From contig ML679973.1 of the NCBI GenBank assembly GCA_007922225.1, positions 682,001 to 746,000 of the forward strand: 64,000 nt of DNA, read 5' to 3'. Under the pieces are notes generated by a model. It had not been told where the DNA came from. It searched no databases and saw only the letters and a list, made by a program, of their open reading frames with translations. Each line of letters opens with the position of its first letter. Position 1 is the stretch's first letter. Below are positions 32,601-55,043 of the stretch, in pieces. The stretch is from Emydura subglobosa (Eukaryota; Chordata; Testudines; Chelidae). A program made the position numbers and the translations under genes.

Positions 32601-32974
32601 ATCCCAGAGCAGCACTGCACTGCCTTGCTCAAGTACAGTGCTGGCTGGTTGGGAATAGCAGAGAGGTTGCCATCCAGGCAGCACGGCTTGCTCACCATAG
32701 CATCTTCTGTGCTTTCCTGTCTGACTCTCTTCTTCTAGATGAGGAGTCTGCTGTGGAAACGGCAGGTCTAGAGTGTGCCCCGGAAGTACCTGTTGAGCCA
32801 CAGCTTAAAAGGAAGAAGCTTGAGAAGTTGAAAGTCCCCACTGGGAAGAAGCAGCAGCAGCAGCCCATTTCAAAGGGAGGTTCTGTGCAAAGGCATCGGA
32901 GGCCCTTGCCCCGGAATCTAGGCGCTCGGCCACCTGCCAGGAAGCAGCACAAAGTGCACCGGAGTGGACAGTAA
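23686..32974 (+). CDS. NOP2: NOP2, nucleolar 28S rRNA cytosine-C5 methyltransferase (p120; 16 coding exons, 684 aa)
   Basis: NOP2 is a nucleolar 60S-biogenesis factor that methylates a conserved 25S/28S rRNA cytosine using S-adenosylmethionine. Coding exons: 23686-23791, 24478-24523, 24705-24778, 26397-26683, 26993-27036, 27715-27875, 28274-28473, 30454-30543, 30623-30710, 30811-30951, 31204-31343, 31582-31671, 32036-32158, 32260-32357, 32462-32592, 32739-32974. All phases close to TAA at 32972-32974. The start GCGCCATGG gives [24 protein letters not shown], the known basic N-terminus (split here only by reading). An acidic region follows, then the Rossmann methyltransferase core with CCAPGGKT (about 402-409), [10 protein letters not shown] (Cys about 473) and YCTCS (Cys about 527). 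Intron 6 is U12-type AT-AC. The C-terminal tail is about 130 residues shorter than the human 812-aa form. Confidence 0.96.
25374..25649. mobile_element. MITE with about 34-bp inverted ends in NOP2 intron 3
   Basis: The left end (25374-25407, containing TTACACTGCAGTTGGGAG) and the right end (25615-25649, containing TTCCCAGCTGCAGTGTAGAC) are inverted copies. The body of about 276 bp has no coding capacity. A GA microsatellite (25309-25323) lies just upstream. This is a non-autonomous DNA transposon; the superfamily is not established. Confidence 0.7.
25768..25880 (+). repeat. MIR-type SINE fragment
   Basis: The run ATCCCCATTTTACA, then a degenerate GGGAAxTGAGAC and GAACCCAGAT, follows the MIR/CORE-SINE order. 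A second weaker copy lies at about 26230-26335. Both are in NOP2 intron 3. The intron also has a poly-A run near 25989-26009. Confidence 0.6.
27150..27620 (-). mobile_element. CR1 LINE 3' fragment, reverse orientation, in NOP2 intron 5
   Basis: Read on the minus strand, this is the conserved CR1 3' region. On the + strand it begins TGTGATCATCTAATCTGACC and passes through CCAATCTTGATTTAAAAATTA, TTCCAGCCATTGGAT and GTGATCAAGTCACCCTTTAA. It has no coding frame. Confidence 0.85.
27876..28273 (+). other. NOP2: U12-type AT-AC intron of NOP2 (P120 intron F equivalent)
   Basis: The intron starts ATATCCTT (27876-27883), a perfect minor-class AT-AC donor. TTCCTTAAC at 28254-28262 is a perfect U12 branch site. 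The intron ends ...ATCAC at 28273, 11-12 bases after the branch adenine. It splits codon A|CA (Thr) in phase 1, joining EKE to [13 protein letters not shown]. Using AG at 28276 instead would also keep frame and drop one residue. The human P120 (NOP2) AT-AC intron is the classic substrate for U12 splicing, so this is the orthologous intron. Confidence 0.95.
28643..30447 (+). mobile_element. CR1 LINE, 3' portion with decayed reverse transcriptase, in NOP2 intron 7
   Basis: The + strand encodes broken CR1 ORF2 pieces: [12 protein letters not shown] near 28890, [21 protein letters not shown] near 29215 (split by frameshifts around it), and [20 protein letters not shown] then [13 protein letters not shown] near 29345-29530. 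It ends with the conserved CR1 3' region GACTAGATGATCTGG and CCCTTCTGGCCTTAAA. That end lies within about 10 bases of the NOP2 exon 8 acceptor. Several frameshifts and stops make it inactive. Confidence 0.9.
30811..32357 (+). other. NOP2: NOP2 catalytic core exons 10-14
   Basis: These exons encode the RsmB-like methyltransferase core. It contains the SAM-binding [30 protein letters not shown], the motif IV cysteine in DAPCSGTG (about 473) and the motif VI cysteine in YCTCS (about 527). Two-cysteine catalysis is the norm for this family, and both are present. The sequence is close to mammalian NOP2 throughout. Confidence 0.93.
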
Positions 32975-33280
32975 GAGGAACTGCCTCTCTGGGCTTTGGT
33001 GTCTGATTCCATGAGACCCTGGTTCCAGGGATGGGGTATTCTTGAAGATTGAAGGTCAGGGACTCTCCAGATTCCACCCCTGTAGGGTTGTGTTTCTCAT
33101 CTTGTGCAGATGATTGCTTTAGCAGTGAATGTCTGGGGCAGCTATTGCTCCTGGAGAGGGGGCATTTTTTTAACTATCTTCTCTTTATTCTGGCAGTCCA
33201 GTGTGTTTCCTCAGCTCTCCTTTGGTTGGGGTGTTGGATTGATAGATCCTGACTGATTAAAGATTTTATACTTTGATCAA
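32975..33280 (+). terminator. NOP2: NOP2 3' UTR and likely polyadenylation signal
   Basis: ATTAAA at 33256-33261 is the first plausible signal after the stop, followed by T-rich sequence and TGTGTGTTT near 33298. AATAAA at 33893-33898 and 34129-34134 could serve longer transcripts. The choice cannot be settled from sequence. Confidence 0.55.
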
Positions 33281-34498
33281 ATTCCCTCTCTTCCCCTGTG
33301 TGTTTAAGGTAGGGATTTATTTCAGTTTAGTGCCCTGTAGCTAGACCCTGCAGTAAATGTTCAGCTGTAGCTCCTCGTTCTTCTGCTGCAGAAGAGTCCA
33401 CTGTGGCCTGTCCCTCTCTACTTATCCTCCATCATTCTGTCCCCCCATCACTCTCCCTCTGTGCTTCTTTGCTTTCTGTCCTGCCCTCACTCTGACCCTG
33501 TTCCTATTTCCCAATCTTCTGTCGCCCACTCCAGCATCTCTTCAACCCTCCCTCTCACATCTTTTCCTCTCCCCATGCCCCTTTCTTTCTCTCTTGGACC
33601 AGTGATGGGGGCTGCCCCACAGCTTGGGTGTTGTACAGCTTGGTTCATTTGCCTCCTCACCCACCCTCAGATGTGGAGGCTTACTAAGTGGGGCCAGCAA
33701 AGGATGGAAGGGAGTTGCTTCTGCTGGAAGGCTACTAACCATCATACAAACCCTAGCAACTGCCCTATGCCAAGTTTTCTGGAAGCCCTTTCTGCTAATA
33801 GCTCTGCAAAATGGGTTCATGCCTCCGGAGGAGAAAGTAGCCAGCTTTTCCCCAGTCCCAGCGTGGCAGGCCTTGTTTGGAGCAGTTTTACTAATAAACT
33901 TCCTTCCTCTGCACAGATAAGCATAGATAAGGCTGCCCTGCCCCCTCTCCTGTACACCTGAAGTGAAGTCTCTTCCTTCCTGCATTGGCCTGGTGTACAG
34001 GAGCCCTAAGCTGAATTCTCATTTTTGCTGTTCTCGCTGTGCAGTCTTTGGTGAGTCCCTGTCCCCATTCGCAATCCCTAACCTCAGGTCAGTCCCTCCC
34101 ATTAGCTTGACATCACAGTGGATGGTGAAATAAAATTCATTCATGTCTTAAGTGTTCCCACTCCCCTTCCCACATTTAACATCAGGTGCAATCATCCTCT
34201 GGGACTTCAGGACCTTCCTTGGGGGAGATGACCCATTCCCCAGCATTACACACCCCTCAATGCTGGTAAATGGTTCCCGAGTTCTTGCTAGAGCTTCCTC
34301 TCCCCAAGCTCTCCTGGATTGATCCTAGCTGCAGTCAGGCGTCTGTGGCGCCATGGCACGTGCCTGCTGAAGTGTAACAAGCTTTTAGTTCAAGCCTGGA
34401 TGTTCTCCTTTGGTTCCTGAATCTCTCTCTACATCATACAGAGTTGTCCTGGGGGAGTCAGTGCCACTGCATTGAGGAATTCAGCTAAAATGTCTAAG

Positions 34499-34742
34499 TC
34501 CTGCTCTACGCTTCAAATTTCTGTTGGTATAATTGGGTTACTCGGGGGAGGGTGTGGTAAATCCACCCCCCTGAGCACTAGTTATACCGACCTACCTCTT
34601 GGCTTCATCTATTGACATAACTACTGCCTCGGGGTGGTGAAGTACCTACACCGACAGGAGAAGCTCTCCAATCTGTGCAGGTAGCGTCTTCGCTAAGCAC
34701 TACACGGGCGCACCTGCAATGTGGTAAGTGTAGACAGGCCCT
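34499..34742. mobile_element. MITE with GTCTACAC-type ends
   Basis: The left end is a degenerate CTGCTCTACGCTT and the right end is AAGTGTAGACAGGCC, imperfect inverted repeats. The interior phrases TTATACCGACCTACC and ACACCGACAGGAGAAGCTCTC match the body style of the 8447-8732 element. It appears to be an older member of that family. Confidence 0.55.
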
Positions 34743-35435
34743 CAGTCAGCACCAGGGTCTGAGAACCTTCTGCACCTAAACTAGGTGTGGCATCTCCTCC
34801 AGGAGGGCCCCTTAACACCTCAAGTGGACACTTCCCCTCCCGTAAAGATCTGAGACCTCACTGCTCCAAGTGATTCTAAGCCTTTGCCATCTTGTATCCA
34901 GGTGTGAGGCTCCTCAGGGGTCTTCTGTTCACTGATGGAGCCTCGCACGCTCCTGGCAAGGTAAGTCCATCTCAAACGCCATCTTACAGAGAAGGAAATG
35001 GTCTTGCCCAAGGTCACAGTTCAGTGTAGGATCCTACACTAAAAGGTCCAGCCTTCTCTGAATTAACTCAGTAGAACCCACTCCCTTCAAGAGCTGGGAA
35101 TAAAATGCTGAAGTCCTGACGCCACCATGTAACTGAGCTTCTGCCGTGCTCAGCTAATTACTAACTTATCTCGCTCCCATACTCAGAAATGTCTGCATGC
35201 ATTTGCCATCAGGCTCTGTGCTATTGTAACTGACAGGATAAAACGTGACCGTTACAAATCCCTCACCTGTGACTCTGGTTCCTCTCCGAACGCTGAGCAA
35301 TGGAATGAGGTGAGGCTGAGCAAAGGGAAAGGAGTTGAGCAGATAGAAATAGCCACTAAACATAATAGTGGATGTCTTCCAGATCTCTTGAATAAACTGC
35401 TCAAAGGCCAAGACCTGGTTTAGAGAAGCAATTTC

Positions 35436-35747
35436 TTGACACCTGAATTGCAAATTGGAGCAGCTAGTGCTAAAGCATGCAAGCCAAGGAGTCAGTTAAA
35501 TTTAAGTGATGGACGGGGGTTTGTTCAAGGAGCAAGTGTAGTTGAGTCACCAGTAATAGTGACCACGCTATCAGTGAGATTTAGCATCCCCGAGGGAGGA
35601 AAGGTCCAAAAACCAGGCATGGTGACATGGTACTGCACCAAGGGAGACTTTACTAAAATGAAGCCAATCAAAAAGGTTCTATCCATCAACTGTGCAAGTG
35701 AAATAAATCCTGGTTCATCAGGGAAGCTACCTAAGCAGCTACCATAA
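35436..35747 (+). other. Unassigned 103-codon ORF in the NOP2-IFFO1 spacer
   Basis: The frame reads MTPELQIGAASAKACKPRS and includes VIVTTLSVRFSIPEGG and TKGDFTKMKPIKKVLS. It is not a shadow of a host exon. It looks protein-like and may be a decayed transposable-element ORF, but no family was recognised. There is no visible promoter or splice context. Its coding status is unproven. Confidence 0.25.
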
Positions 35748-37392
35748 GTAGCAGGCTGACCCCTACATAAGGCAGGATGGCTAAAGGGCCAGGGTCAAAG
35801 GTTTTTAGAGCTAACCAGACCTCCTTCCAAAAATGGAAAGCCAAGCCCTGGAGCCCAGTGGAAAGGAGCATGAACTGCCTCAGGTAGAAAGAAATAACCG
35901 ACCCCTCCCTACTCAAGAACATTTTTCGGTATATATGAAGCAGGGAGCCTGCCAGGGACGGGGATCTGCTAGATTATCAAGAACTACACAGACTAAGGAC
36001 TGTCCTAGGATGGCCCTGCCTGGAGCGCCCTCCTGTGGCAGGCCTTGGCCCTCCGTTTACCTCCTGAGTCCCCAGAAATAGTCCAGCCATTCTTCCTGTG
36101 CCCAAATAGTCCTGGTGGGAGTTGTTGCAAAAGTGAACCCCCTGCACATAACCCAAGTCCCACCCCTGTAGGCCAGAGAGCGTTTTGCATACGGTCCTCG
36201 TGTCCCTCACCGCACCCCAGCTCTCTGGAACAGCATGTGTCCCACCCCTCTAGCTCAAACAGCCTGCAGGCATGTCCCTCCGCTGCTCTCCATCTTTTAC
36301 CCAGCTCCCGCCTTCTCTGGCCATGGCTTTCTAGCAGAAGAGGCCCAGCCAGCTAACCCTGCCACTAGCTTCCTAAAATTCAGCCTCCCACCACTGACTT
36401 TCACTCTTGTAAGTCAGCAGGCTAGCTCCCTCCCTGGCTTCCTGATCCATCCTCCCTCTTTCCCCAGGAGGTTTTGCAGAGAACTCTCTGCAGCTTTCCC
36501 CAGAGACTGCTAGGGCCCTGACTCCCAGGTGCTGCCCTGCTCTCTTAAGTGTCCCAGCTGGAAGCAGCTGTCCTGGTGCAGGGGTGGCCTGCCTGCTGGT
36601 TTCCAGGGGCCAGCCCTGCAGGGAGGAGCGCATTGCAGAGAAGCACCTGGTTTCTTTGGTCAGCCTTCACCAGAGGGGCTGTTGTGCGGCAATAGCGGCA
36701 TGGCTCTGCCAAAGATTGAGATCACAAAGGAAAAGATGCCGGAACAAACCGCCCAGTTAAAGAGCGATGAGTCAACGGGAGCAGATGGCACATTAACCGA
36801 ATAGGGGTCAGGCTGCAAAGGCAGGAACACGCAAGTCAGGAAGTGCCATAATTAAGGCTGCCTGTACAGCTTTACTTCGGCCCCCCCTTAGGCAGATGCA
36901 TTATGGTACAGTCTTTAATGATGTGATCACATGCTATTATTTCTATAGGGCCCCAGCCTCATTCTGTGCACGCAATGGACCTGTTCTAGGGATGTTCAGG
37001 GAAGGAGGCTGCTGTCTGTAGGACCCCCTGCCTCGTTTGTTGCAGAAATTAAATGTGGGTGCACCGAGCAAAGGATTGCAGGAAGAGAAAGGAGGGTCTC
37101 ATGGCTACGCTGGTTGAATGCTGCCCTGGAGAATTCCATTCCTGCCTCTGCCACAGAGTTCCTGGGTGGGGCAGGGCAAGTCACTTCAACCAAACTCTTC
37201 CCAGGTGGTCATTAATTGTGTGTTCCTCACTGCCGGGATCTCATTTGCAGAAGTGGTGAGGACTCACCGCTGCAACTGAAGTCAGTTGGAGCTGAACTTG
37301 GAACACTACAGCCCTACATAATACTAAGTGCTCTAAAAAATCAGGTTCTAGGTGGCTCAAAGTGGACATCTAAACTCAGTGGGCACGTTTGA

Positions 37393-37500
37393 CTCTGCCT
37401 CGGTTCCCTGTCTGTAGAATGGGGATGATAAACCATCGTCTCACAGGGTTGTTGCAAAGATAATGCAATGTTTGTAAAGCATTTGGATTCTCTAGTGGTG
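37393..37500 (-). repeat. MIR SINE fragment, reverse
   Basis: The string CTCTGCCTCGGTTCCCTG...AGAATGGGGATGATAA...CTCACAGGGTTGTTGCAAAGAT is the reverse complement order of the MIR core and 3' part. It is a short, diverged, noncoding copy. Confidence 0.75.
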
Positions 37501-37700
37501 AGAGCTGCGGAAAAGCCTGTGAGGAAATTAATATTTTTTATCTTCTGAGCAGTGAGCGAGGCCTGGGGCCATACATTGAGTAACAGGGAGTAAATAAAAC
37601 CTATAATAGCGTCTCATTTAGTGAGCACCATCCACCCTGTGCACTGAATGAGATGGGTCCTGTGGAAAAAATAGCATGTGATCATGTCACTAAAGACTGA

Positions 37701-37825
37701 ATCCTCAGTTTACAGATGGGGAAACTGAGGCACACCGAGATTAAGTGACTTGTCCAAGGTCACCCAGCAAGCCAGTGGCAGAGCTGGGCAGAGACCAGGT
37801 TTCTCTGAGTCCCAGTCTAATAAAG
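37701..37825 (+). repeat. MIR SINE fragment, forward
   Basis: The run AGTTTACAGATGGGGAAACT, then GAGGCACACC, TTAAGTGACTTGTCCAAGGT, CACCCAGCAAG and GGCAGAGCTGGG is a well-kept MIR. It is in the opposite orientation to the copy 200 bases upstream. Confidence 0.85.
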
Positions 37826-38499
37826 GTAGTCCTCAAAGAGCTTACAGTCATAAGGCAAGACTGAATGGGTGTGCTAAACAAACAGCCATTTGGGGGTGAG
37901 GGGCAAGAGAAGCTACAATAACACCAGCATGTTATTGCGTAGATGAGCCGCATACACAAAATCTCAGGGTATGTCTACACTGCGGAATGAAGTCAGTTTA
38001 TTTTACATCGACTGTCATCCACTGAATTTTAGAAGTGGGAGGACTGTGATCACACCACGCTCAGTGCGTCAGGGATTGTCCCCCCACTAGCCGTGCTCGG
38101 GTCGACAATCAGAGCAGTGCACCGCGGGGAGCTATCCCGCAGTGCAACTAGCTGCAGAGGCTTTTGAGAAGGTTGTCATCCTCCCATGATGCAACATACC
38201 CCCACCCCCCCCCTCCCCAAACAGCCGATCGCCTTTTCGTGCCATTTTCTCAAACCCTTCGCTCTCTGCCGCATGCATTCTATTGCCTGAGAGGAAAGGA
38301 GCCGGCTCAGCGCTGCACTATTATTGTGAGCCGCACAACCACCTCACGACTTATCCTGCCGTTTTTCCAGGGGCAAGACAGGAGCCGCAGCGCTGAAAAT
38401 GGCAATGGTACAGAGGCCGTCTTGCTACAAGCCATAGAACAAAACAATCCCTGTTTGCCGCAGGCTGTCACACACCATCTGTAGTCGGTGGAGCGCTGC

Positions 38500-39310
38500 T
38501 TGTGGTCTCGGGAAACAAGCAGTGACAGGTGGGATTGCATCGGTAGGAAGGTGTGGGATGATGAGCGGTGACTGCAGAACGTCCAAATGCGAAAGGCCGC
38601 TTTCTTTGAACTTTGCGGAGAGCTCTCCCCAGCCCTGAAACTCATGGATACTCGCTTGAGACCAGCTCTGACCGTGGAGAAGAGAGTAGCCATCTGTAGA
38701 AGCTAGCACTGCCATACTGCCACCAGTCAGTTGGGAATCAATTCAGAGTCGGTAAATCCACCGTGGGAACAGCTGTGATGCAAGTGTGCCGGGACATTAA
38801 TAGACTTCTGCTTTGGGAAACGTGGAGGACATAGTGGAAGAGTTTTCCGCAATGGGGTTCCCAAACTGTGGGGGAGCATAGATGGCACATACATCCCTAT
38901 CTTAGCCCCGGAACGCATACTTCTCAATGGTATTGCAGGCCCTTGTGGATCATAGGGGATGCTTCCCTGACATCAGTGTGGGGTGGTCTGGAAAGACGCA
39001 TGATGAGCGCATCTTCAGGAACTCAGGTCTGATCTAAAAGATGCAAGTGGGCACTTTCTTCCCTGGCCAAAAAATAAATATTGGCGATGTTGAAATGCCA
39101 ATAGTGAGCCTGAGTGATCCTGCCTACCCCTTGCTGCCCTGGCTAATGAAGCCCTACACCGGGCACCCGGACAGTGAGAAGGAGCGTTTTAATTATAGGT
39201 TTTAATCATCGGTTCAGCACGTGCAGAATGGTGTTGGAATGTGCATTTGGACATTTAAAGGCGCACTGGTGCAGTCCGCTCACTAGATTAGACCTCAATG
39301 AAAAAAAATC
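38500..39310 (+). pseudogene. Harbinger transposase pseudogene
   Basis: Pieces in shifting frames match Harbinger DDE transposases. They include the ELxxxLSPALxxMDTRL-type region near 38630, GNQFRVGKSTVGT-like sequence near 38735, and FPNCGGA-then-DGTHIP-like sequence near 38862-38890. LVDHRGxFPDISVGWSGKTHDERIFRNSGL-like order follows at 38940-39030 in pieces, then YPLLPWLMKPYTGH at 39125-39165. Several frameshifts and in-frame stops are present. Confidence 0.75.
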
Positions 39311-39571
39311 CCAATAGTTATCTCTGCCTGCTGTGTACTCCATAATGTCTGTGAGACAAAGGGGAAGACGTTCCCATGGGGTTGGGTTGTGGAGGCAGAT
39401 AAGCTGGCCGCAAATGTTGAGCACCCAGATGCCACTGCAACGCTGAGAGTCAAGCGGGGAGTGCTGCGCCGCAGGGAAGCATTGTTATCAATAAACAAAC
39501 AATAATGAACTGTAAAGCAGCACTTTTTTATTGCTGATCCTTCTCAGAGCGGGGAAATGAAAGATAATGGA

Positions 39572-41528
39572 CTACTCCACATGCATTGTGTGGGGCCAGC
39601 GATATACAGCCCATTTTGGCTGTGTACACACAAAAGAATCACTCCTTAAAGGGGCCAGTTGCGTCTTTCTGCTCCCCTCAACCAGTGAGGAGTGCAGCAC
39701 GTATTGCACCCTGCTTAACCTCCTCCTAGACGGCTTTGGGGTGGGGGCTAGGAAAGAATGTGTTACCTCATAGTTTTGCAGGGGCTGTAGAGGGAGTCTG
39801 TCTTGCCACTGAGCTTCCTGAAACTCAGCCAGACGCCTCAACATGCCTGACTGATCACACATTATAAGCAGCATCTCTTCATGTGTTGAACACTCATATT
39901 CCCGAGCTGCCTTCCTGTTGTCCATGTCCAGTTTGTCAGTTAATGAAATCCTCCATGCTCTTAGCTCTGTGTCAGCAGCCGTGGAGGCATTCATTAGCTC
40001 ATTAAACATGTCATCCCAGGGTTTGTTTGATTTTCACCTTCTTATCTGCAACAGGCGCTCTGCAGGAGAGTGAGACGGTGGTGTGTTGATGGCCACATTG
40101 TCTATTGTGAGGGAAGCAAAGCACAAGGTGCCCATTGTTAACTCATCCCATGGAGGAAAAGCAATGTTACAATGTAAAAACATTCCCAAGGGAAGGCTAC
40201 AACCGCATACTATTGCCGGGGTCGGAGTGCCGTTCCAGCCATGGTAAGTAAGGGGCGAGTACATCTACGTTAGGGAAATCCCTGGGGCCCACGCTGCGCA
40301 AGTCCATGCTCCCAAGAGCAGCATGGATATCAGGCTCCCAATCGGTCAGGTTTTTAACAGGTGGTAGAAAGGGTGAGGGGTGGGTACGGGTTAATCGTCT
40401 CTGGAGGAAAAAAATGGGAACCCATTTGCTGATGTCCAAGGCCCATAGCAACAACGTCCTGCTTAAGGACTTGCAGTGTGCTGAACCAAGAAACTATCCC
40501 TGGCTGTGCAATAACACACTTCAAAAAACTTTCTTGGGTGGGTATTGTAAACGTGTGCCATCTTCCCGAGGTAACCGTGAGTGATATCAGCCTGCTGAGG
40601 GTGACACAGGTGGAAAGGGAGGATTTGCTGCAAGCATCTGGCTACAGCCTGGCCCTTATGCTGCTACGCTGTGTTCCGTGATGATGCCTGCACAATTAAT
40701 AAAGAGTGGTGGGGGAAAGTGTCCTATTGCGGTGGAAGGAATAAGGCTGCCCTCCCAAGAAACCTTCTGCAAAGGATTGCAGAATATCTGCATGGAAGCT
40801 TCCTGGAGGTATGCATGGAGGATTCTCGGAGCATCCCTGTGCACATAAATAATTTTTTCCGGGGTGAACCCAATGCTTAAGTACACCAAGTACGAGGAAG
40901 CATGGCCCCACCGCCACACACACCATTTTCCCACTGGTACAAGAATCTGGACAGGGGATATAACCAAAGACATGCAATTTGCAGTACATACTCACCAGAT
41001 GTGCCTTCCCCGACATCCCAGTCAGTCATGGTTTCCTGTGTCTGGGTGGGCTGCTCCTGTGTTTCAAACAGCTCCTGGCTTTCAAGGAGAAGGGATACCC
41101 CATTCACCTGCCCCCTGTTCTCATCCTCCAACTTGTCCTCATTCATCCTGGCCTCAGATTCCCCCAAGGTATCAATGCTGCGTGGTGGCATAGTGGGGGG
41201 GTCTCTGCTGAGAATCGCATGCAGCTCCTAGTAAAAGCGGCATGTTTGGGGTGAGGAGCCAGAATGGCTGGTAGCTTCCCTAGTTTTCTGATAAGCCTGA
41301 CTCCGCTCTTTGATCTTAACGCAGCTCTGCCGCACGTCCCTGTTGTGCCCCTTCTCCAACATGCCACGAGATGTCTTCTCGTAGATGTCCAAATGGCTTT
41401 TTGCTGGCTCGGTGCTGAGCCAGAACAGACTCTTCGCCCCGCAGACCGACGTGATCCAAGACCTCAGGTCGGCTCCAGGCGGGAGTGCATTGGGGGCGTG
41501 CAGTCGCCAGGATCAGTTGTGCTGGCAA
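39572..41528 (-). pseudogene. Harbinger Myb/SANT-like accessory protein pseudogene
   Basis: Minus-strand pieces show the order expected of the Harbinger DNA-binding partner. A SANT-like start (GEESVLAQHRASKKP, 41528-41316) shifts frame into ALRSKSGVRLIRKLGKLPA and FTRSCMRFSAET (41367-41143). A C-terminal part follows at 40009-39572 (ARxYECSTHEEMLLIMCDQSGMLRR, RLPLQPLQN). It is broken by frameshifts. Confidence 0.6.
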
Positions 41529-42119
41529 GCTCTCTCTACGCTAACCTAACACAAAACGGGGGTTCAAAATTTCCCGGGGCGTGTGGGGAGGAGCTGTTTC
41601 CTGTTTACACGGCCAGGGTGCCGCAGACTGCCAATGTGCAGAGCAGTCACAACAGAGCATTATGGGCTACTTCCCAGAGGGCAGTGACGGCGATTGATGT
41701 TGTGCTCTGTCTACACTGACGCTCATTCGACCCACAGGATTCGACCTCAGCGCGACGCCGCTTGCAGAGGTGGTTTTATTAAGTCGAATTTTGCTGCGGT
41801 TCAGGTCGGCGGAACGGACGTGCCAGTGGAGACGCAGACTGCATGTGGTTAACAAGCTGCATGACGTTGACCTACATTGTCGGTGCAGAGCGGGGCTCAG
41901 CTCACCATCTGCCGAGCCATCACCAGGTGGCCTGGCTGGGTGGGCATTGTGATCCACTGCTGGAGCAGATAAGCGGGTGGCTTTCGGGACGCTGACGGGG
42001 AGCTCGCCCTGCATTTGAGGGGCAGCCGAGGACAAAGCACACCGGGTGTGCGCACCAATCAAGCCGACGAGGCTCCGTCGTTGGCCAGAAGGCAGGGGGT
42101 TGACGTCACCCTGATGGCT

Positions 42120-54354
<12,235 letters not shown>

Positions 54355-55030
54355 TCCCCGAGGCCCTGCCCCTCCTGGCGAGGCAGAGAGCAGGGGGGTG
54401 TTCTGGGCCGTGGCTGGGCGACGGACAGGGACGTGGAGCCGCCACCGGAGCTCTGCCATCGAATCCCTCCTCCTTCGGGGCAGGGGTGGGGCATGTATCC
54501 CCCAAGGACATGTTGCACATGAGATCAGCTAGCTAGAGCTGAGGGCCCTCACGCAGGGTCCCCTTCCCCCTCCCCACCTCTGTGTTTCCCCTCCCCCACT
54601 TTGATCTTATTGGGGTTCAGACAGGGAGGATCCAACCTTACGATAGCAGCATCCCTGGGACCTCCCGAACCCACAGGCTCCGTCCCCTGTCCTGGCGTAC
54701 TTGACGTGTCTCCCCCCGCACCCCTTGTGCTGCTCAGCGGTAGAACTGGAGCTGTGCCCCTCTGCCAACGTTGGTGCCAACTGAACCGAGCGCTGGACTC
54801 TCTCTGCCCTCCGTGCTCTCTGAACACTCCCGGGGGCCCTTGCGCCCTGCTGCACAAGGTACCGAGAGCCTCTCCTCTCCTCGGGGACCGGGGAAGGGCC
54901 GTTGGCTCCTCCACCCCGCCCCCTCCATGCACTTTGCTTTGCTGCGCATTTGTGGTGTGGTGACACACGTGTACATGTTTGTGACGGAAGCGAGCGCTCA
55001 TTAAATGGGACAGTGACGCCCTTTTCTACC
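54355..55030 (+). terminator. IFFO1: IFFO1 3' UTR with ATTAAA signal
   Basis: The tail after TAA (54352-54354) reaches ATTAAA at 55000-55005, followed by the GT-rich TTGTGTGGGGCTTT at 55030-55043, a normal downstream element. Long minus-strand frames here are antisense shadows of a GC-rich UTR. Confidence 0.75.
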
Positions 55031-55043
55031 TTGTGTGGGGCTT

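Larger units (their letters stand above)
33281..37964. other. NOP2-IFFO1 spacer, mostly old repeats
   Basis: No host gene was recognised. A long CT-rich stretch (33400-33600), a MITE (34499-34742), MIR-like pieces (about 34985-35070, 37393-37500, 37701-37825) and an unassigned ORF at 35436-35747 are listed separately where supportable. Confidence 0.6.
37965..41850 (+). mobile_element. PIF/Harbinger DNA transposon, decayed, with two ORF remnants
   Basis: The left end is GGGTATGTCTACACTGCGG (about 37967). It encloses a broken Harbinger transposase on + and a broken Myb/SANT-like ORF on -, the convergent two-gene layout of this superfamily. The right end is less clear. GTCTACACTGACGC at about 41708 is in the wrong orientation, and a degraded CCAGTGGAGACGCAGAC near 41822-41838 may be the terminal repeat. 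Frameshifts and stops make it non-autonomous now. Confidence 0.75.

Noticed and set aside
33400..33600. CT-rich stretch after NOP2 as a possible regulatory element
   Set aside because: It is a plain pyrimidine-rich region with scattered C/T runs; nothing points to function.
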